Shown here piece after piece: positions 60,906 through 64,000 of a stretch of DNA of 64,000 bases. This DNA comes from Symbiodinium natans. Lineage: Eukaryota > Sar > Dinophyceae > Suessiales > Symbiodiniaceae. Position numbers and translations under genes: made by a program. Numbering within the stretch: the first letter of the stretch is position 1; every line of letters starts with the position of its first letter. The notes under the pieces were generated by a model. The model was not told where the DNA came from. It searched no databases and saw only the letters and a list, made by a program, of their open reading frames with translations. The stretch is from contig CAJNDS010002065.1 in the NCBI GenBank assembly GCA_905221605.1, positions 267,501 through 331,500 of the forward strand, read 5' to 3'.

Positions 60906-61655
60906 CTTGAGTAATTGGATTTGAGTCCGCTGATTTTGAGCAGAGACTGTGGTTCTATGTGTAGAAACTTAAGTCTGGGAACGCAGGGTAGAGAGTGCCT
61001 CCTTTTTGAGGGTTGCAACGCTCCTGACTGGTTTTCATTTGTTTCTCGCCTCTGTTTCTTCTCTCCTGTGTGCTCTGCTTTGGGTTTGGTCCTCCCCTTC
61101 TTGGATTCCTCCTTTGTTGGTGTAAGGGCTTTGCAGGGATCTTGGTGTCTGAAGGTTGCCTCGTGGTTGTCCGCTGTCTGTGGGGTAGTCACATAAGTTT
61201 GGCCTGCCATGTTCGGTGAGTGATGCCATGGAGTCGTATGCCTGTCAAACGTATGTGATCCGGGTTGGAGCGCAAGCACTCCAAGTTCACGTTGCCAGGA
61301 GAGGATAACTCACTGCACTTGCCACTTTAGGGACCAGTGATGTCGCAATGACCAGGCAGATGCAAGCCGGCGTCATCCTGCCTCACGAAACTCGATGTTG
61401 CCAGTTGGTGCCGATACTTTCCGCCGGAAATACAACCTTTGTTGTGTCTGGACCACTCTGCCTTTTTGAGAAACAGCAACGCCGTCTGCTTCGCCCGGCA
61501 ACCCACGGTTCGCTGTTTTCTCCTGCATGCATGGAGGCCAGGCATCCTGCCGCATAGCAGTGCCCTCATGGGGCGAGCGGTGTCCACGCACAGTGCTTTG
61601 CCTGGTGACGCGATAAGACCTTCCCCCTTGGGCGAGTGTTGTCACCGAACAAGGA

Positions 61656-64000
61656 GTGAGGGAGACAGCCCTGTCTCCCGGGCCCTGGCAAATTCCATCA
61701 CCTAATCCACCCAGGGTCTGCTGGCCGGACAAAAGTCCTCGCCCTCCCATACCGCCGATTCCTCCACGTGCTGGCGAATACCCAGTGGGTGAGGTCAGTA
61801 GGATTGAGCCGCGAATTCCACATGGGAGGCCACCTCCCGCGCCAGTTGCAGCCGACCTGCCACCGTGGCAGGTCCCTAGCCACCCAGGTCCACAGGTCCT
61901 TGCGGCGACCGCAATGCAGGCTATATGCCAGCTTCGCACTCTCAGTGCTGACCATGCGCCGGGGCCTCCGGAGCCTGAGGATCTCGCGCAGGCACTAGAA
62001 AGTAATCAGAATTTCCCTGAGCCCACCCCTAGCGGCGTCCTGCCATTGAGATTGGCCTCTGGAGCCATTTCCGGCGAACCGCCTGAGCCGCAAGGTCTCC
62101 ACCCAGAGATCGACTACACTGCACTACTCGGCTGCCTACTTCCACAGCTCCGGGCTGCTGAGTCCGCAGGAGCCCATGTCCTGCTCTTAGTCACGGACAG
62201 TCGCTGCTTCTTGTCTATTCCGCATTTCCCCTACTTTGTCCGGCATTTGGTAGCACGCATGCAGTGGGAAGGCCCGTTTAAAGAGAGGTGGTTTCCCATC
62301 TTGGTAAACACCAAGGAAGCGGGGTTAGCTTCTGTGCACTTTACGTGGGCGGGGCCCGAAATTCTGGCAGTCCTCAGAGTCCTTGCGCCAGGGGTGGTCT
62401 TGATGTTGCTTGACCATGACACCTTGTTCACTGCCAGGTGGGAAGCAGAAGAGCTGCGAAGGTTTGCAGTCCTCGATCTACTGCCCAATACCCTCTCGAC
62501 GGAGTCACTGGGCAGCATGGAAGTCGAGACGGACGAGACACAGCCCTGTGGCTCGCTTCCAGCCTCGCCGTGGAGTTGCTCGCCGGACGGGTCCATACCG
62601 TGTGGGGCCCGATCGCCAAACTCAATTGGCATGGTTTGTGCGTCCGAGGACCAGCTTGAAGCAAATGGGGGATTGGTCATCTTCTACCCGAATGCTCCGG
62701 ACGGCAAAACTCCCCGGCCCCCTCGCTTTTGCATCCCTAGCAACGTCGCTAGTGCGGTGACCTCCATTGGTACTGCGTTGAGCCGAGCCCTGCAGCTAGT
62801 CATCATGCCCAGTGAAGTGCCCACTCCATTGCCTGGTATGCATGAGCAGGTGCCGTTGGACCAGATCCATTATCGGCAATGTCTACGCAACACCCCTCTT
62901 GCCGGAACCACTGCTCACAAGCATTCTGACTTTGTGTTTGCGTGGGCACTTTTAGGAAGATACATACATGAAGTTGCGTGGAAAGCGGCCGACCTTAACA
63001 CTGGCCGGCCAGAGCCAGACATCCAGTTTGGCGCCTCCCCAGTCAGGCAGGTCAGAGGGGTCAAAACATGGGGACAAGGCCCGTATGAACAGGGATTTCT
63101 TCCCTTGCTCAGGGGTTACGGCGGCTCGCACTCCCGTTTGGCAATCCTACCTGGTCCTGACTTATTCATGGCGAACCGATACGCCGAGGTTATACCCCCT
63201 CCCTTTGTGCATGGATATGGTGCCAAAGGCAAAAACATCTTGCCGCAGTGGGGGAGTGTGGTACGGCTGCCTACTCTGCCCGAGTCGGTCTGGGGCAACG
63301 GGGACACCGTCCCTCTGTGGGCCTCTGTGGGAAAAAGGGCAGTGGACCAGTGCGGCTCCAGCTCTTCCCTGGAGTCCTCATGTTTTGGAAGAAAGATGCC
63401 CTATCTTCCTGCAGGGCCACCCCGAAATGGCGCAGTCGACCCAATACCCCAACTGGGCCGCTTGCTCTTCTTGCTGCCGCTGCGCATGCTTGGCTGGCCC
63501 AGGTGGATCTGCCGTGGCCTCTCTTTGCTGCAGACATAAAGGTCACGCCGCTGGGCCTCAGTCAATACTGGGATGATGGACTTGCCATGCGTGTGCAACA
63601 AGCCCTGGCAGCCTTTGCCTTTCCTGCCTACCAGTACCCGCCCCCAAAGCCTCACCTAACCCCCTCAGGGGAATGTCGGTCGCTCTTCATTAGCGGGATG
63701 CATGGGAAGGCCGAGAATACGCCCTCCACTGTGTCGGGTAGCATCATTCACACAGCCAATTCCTATGCACTCACTGGCTTAGAAATGGAAACAGTCCGGG
63801 ACAACCAGGGCAAAAAAGTCCGATATGAGGACACACAACGCCCGTTGTTGCTTTCGACCAGCGGTAATGCCGCACATGCACTGCTGCTCCTGCCCCAAGC
63901 CGCCCAGCTGTGGGCACGTGCTCTGTACCCTCAGGTCGAAGGATGCGGTCTGCCAGCGGCGGTTCGTGCTAGAATCAGCTCGGTAGAAGCCTCCCTGACA
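61656..64000 (+). pseudogene. Large member of a dinoflagellate repeat-gene family, frame-broken, runs off the window
   Basis: Open for 627 codons from 61656 to 63539; the well-ordered part begins about 62100 (TALLGCLLPQLRAAESAGAH) and includes FVRHLVARMQWEGPFKERWF, ILAVLRVLAPGVVLMLLDHD and RQCLRNTPLAGTTAHKHSDF. LDHD after a hydrophobic strand recalls the DxD-bearing strand of nucleotide-sugar enzymes, but this is speculation. At about 63350-63470 the sense frame changes, then continues AAHAWLAQVDLPWPLFAADI, CRSLFISGMHGKAENTP and LTGLEMETVRDNQGKKVRY to the window edge. A shorter copy of the last part is at 35960-36200. The family is repeated in such genomes; its function is not known. Confidence 0.5.

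Noticed and set aside
1-64000. tRNA and rRNA genes
   Set aside because: I looked for clover-leaf-like motifs and conserved rRNA strings by eye and found none that I could support; a covariance-model scan would settle it.

Overview
The window looks like nuclear DNA of a dinoflagellate, most likely of the Symbiodinium/Polarella type. Four things support this. A 20-22 base relic of the dinoflagellate trans-spliced leader lies on the minus strand at 3243-3264. TTTAGGG-type telomere-like tracts are scattered through the flanks. Many degenerate fragments resemble non-LTR reverse transcriptase (RT) families that I know from dinoflagellates. Host genes occur as short exons with introns rather than as long open frames. 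I could run no database search, so the organism call and all family assignments rest on reading motifs.

Layout. 1-3264: a frame-broken, intron-poor coding region on the minus strand with the spliced-leader relic at its 5' end, so probably a retroposed mRNA for a membrane protein. 3265-20700: mostly non-coding, with telomere-like tracts, poly-C, microsatellites, hairpins, and scattered minus-strand exon candidates (best at 16.75-17.71 kb). 20700-27600: a GC-rich graveyard of non-LTR retrotransposon fragments in both orientations, one of them split by a 763 bp insertion. 28000-35700: more telomere-like tracts and exon candidates, including a likely 2OG-Fe(II) oxygenase and an unknown multi-exon gene. 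35.9-37.3 kb: fragments of two dinoflagellate repeat-gene families. 37620-38852: a nuclease-kinase fusion of Crinkler type. 39.4-42.3 kb: minus-strand coding regions. 42.48-43.48 kb: two minisatellite arrays in inverted orientation.

The main find is 44486-59173: a compact, GC-rich, almost gap-free block of about ten genes that reads as an endogenous Polinton-like virus (PLV). It carries a divergent family B DNA polymerase with an HNH module running, through one frame break, into a Pif1-type helicase; an antisense OB-fold-like protein; a small DNA cytosine methyltransferase; an A32/FtsK-type packaging ATPase; a penton protein; an AT-hook protein; two structural-looking proteins; a double-jelly-roll major capsid protein; a 1201-residue fibre ending in a peptidase S74 chaperone; and a retroviral-type integrase. 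Replication (polymerase, helicase, binding protein), packaging (ATPase), capsid (penton, MCP), host attachment (fibre) and insertion (integrase) are all represented. No maturation protease and no terminal inverted repeats were found.

59.19-64.0 kb returns to host repeats: paralogues of the two families seen at 36-37 kb, the last running off the window edge.
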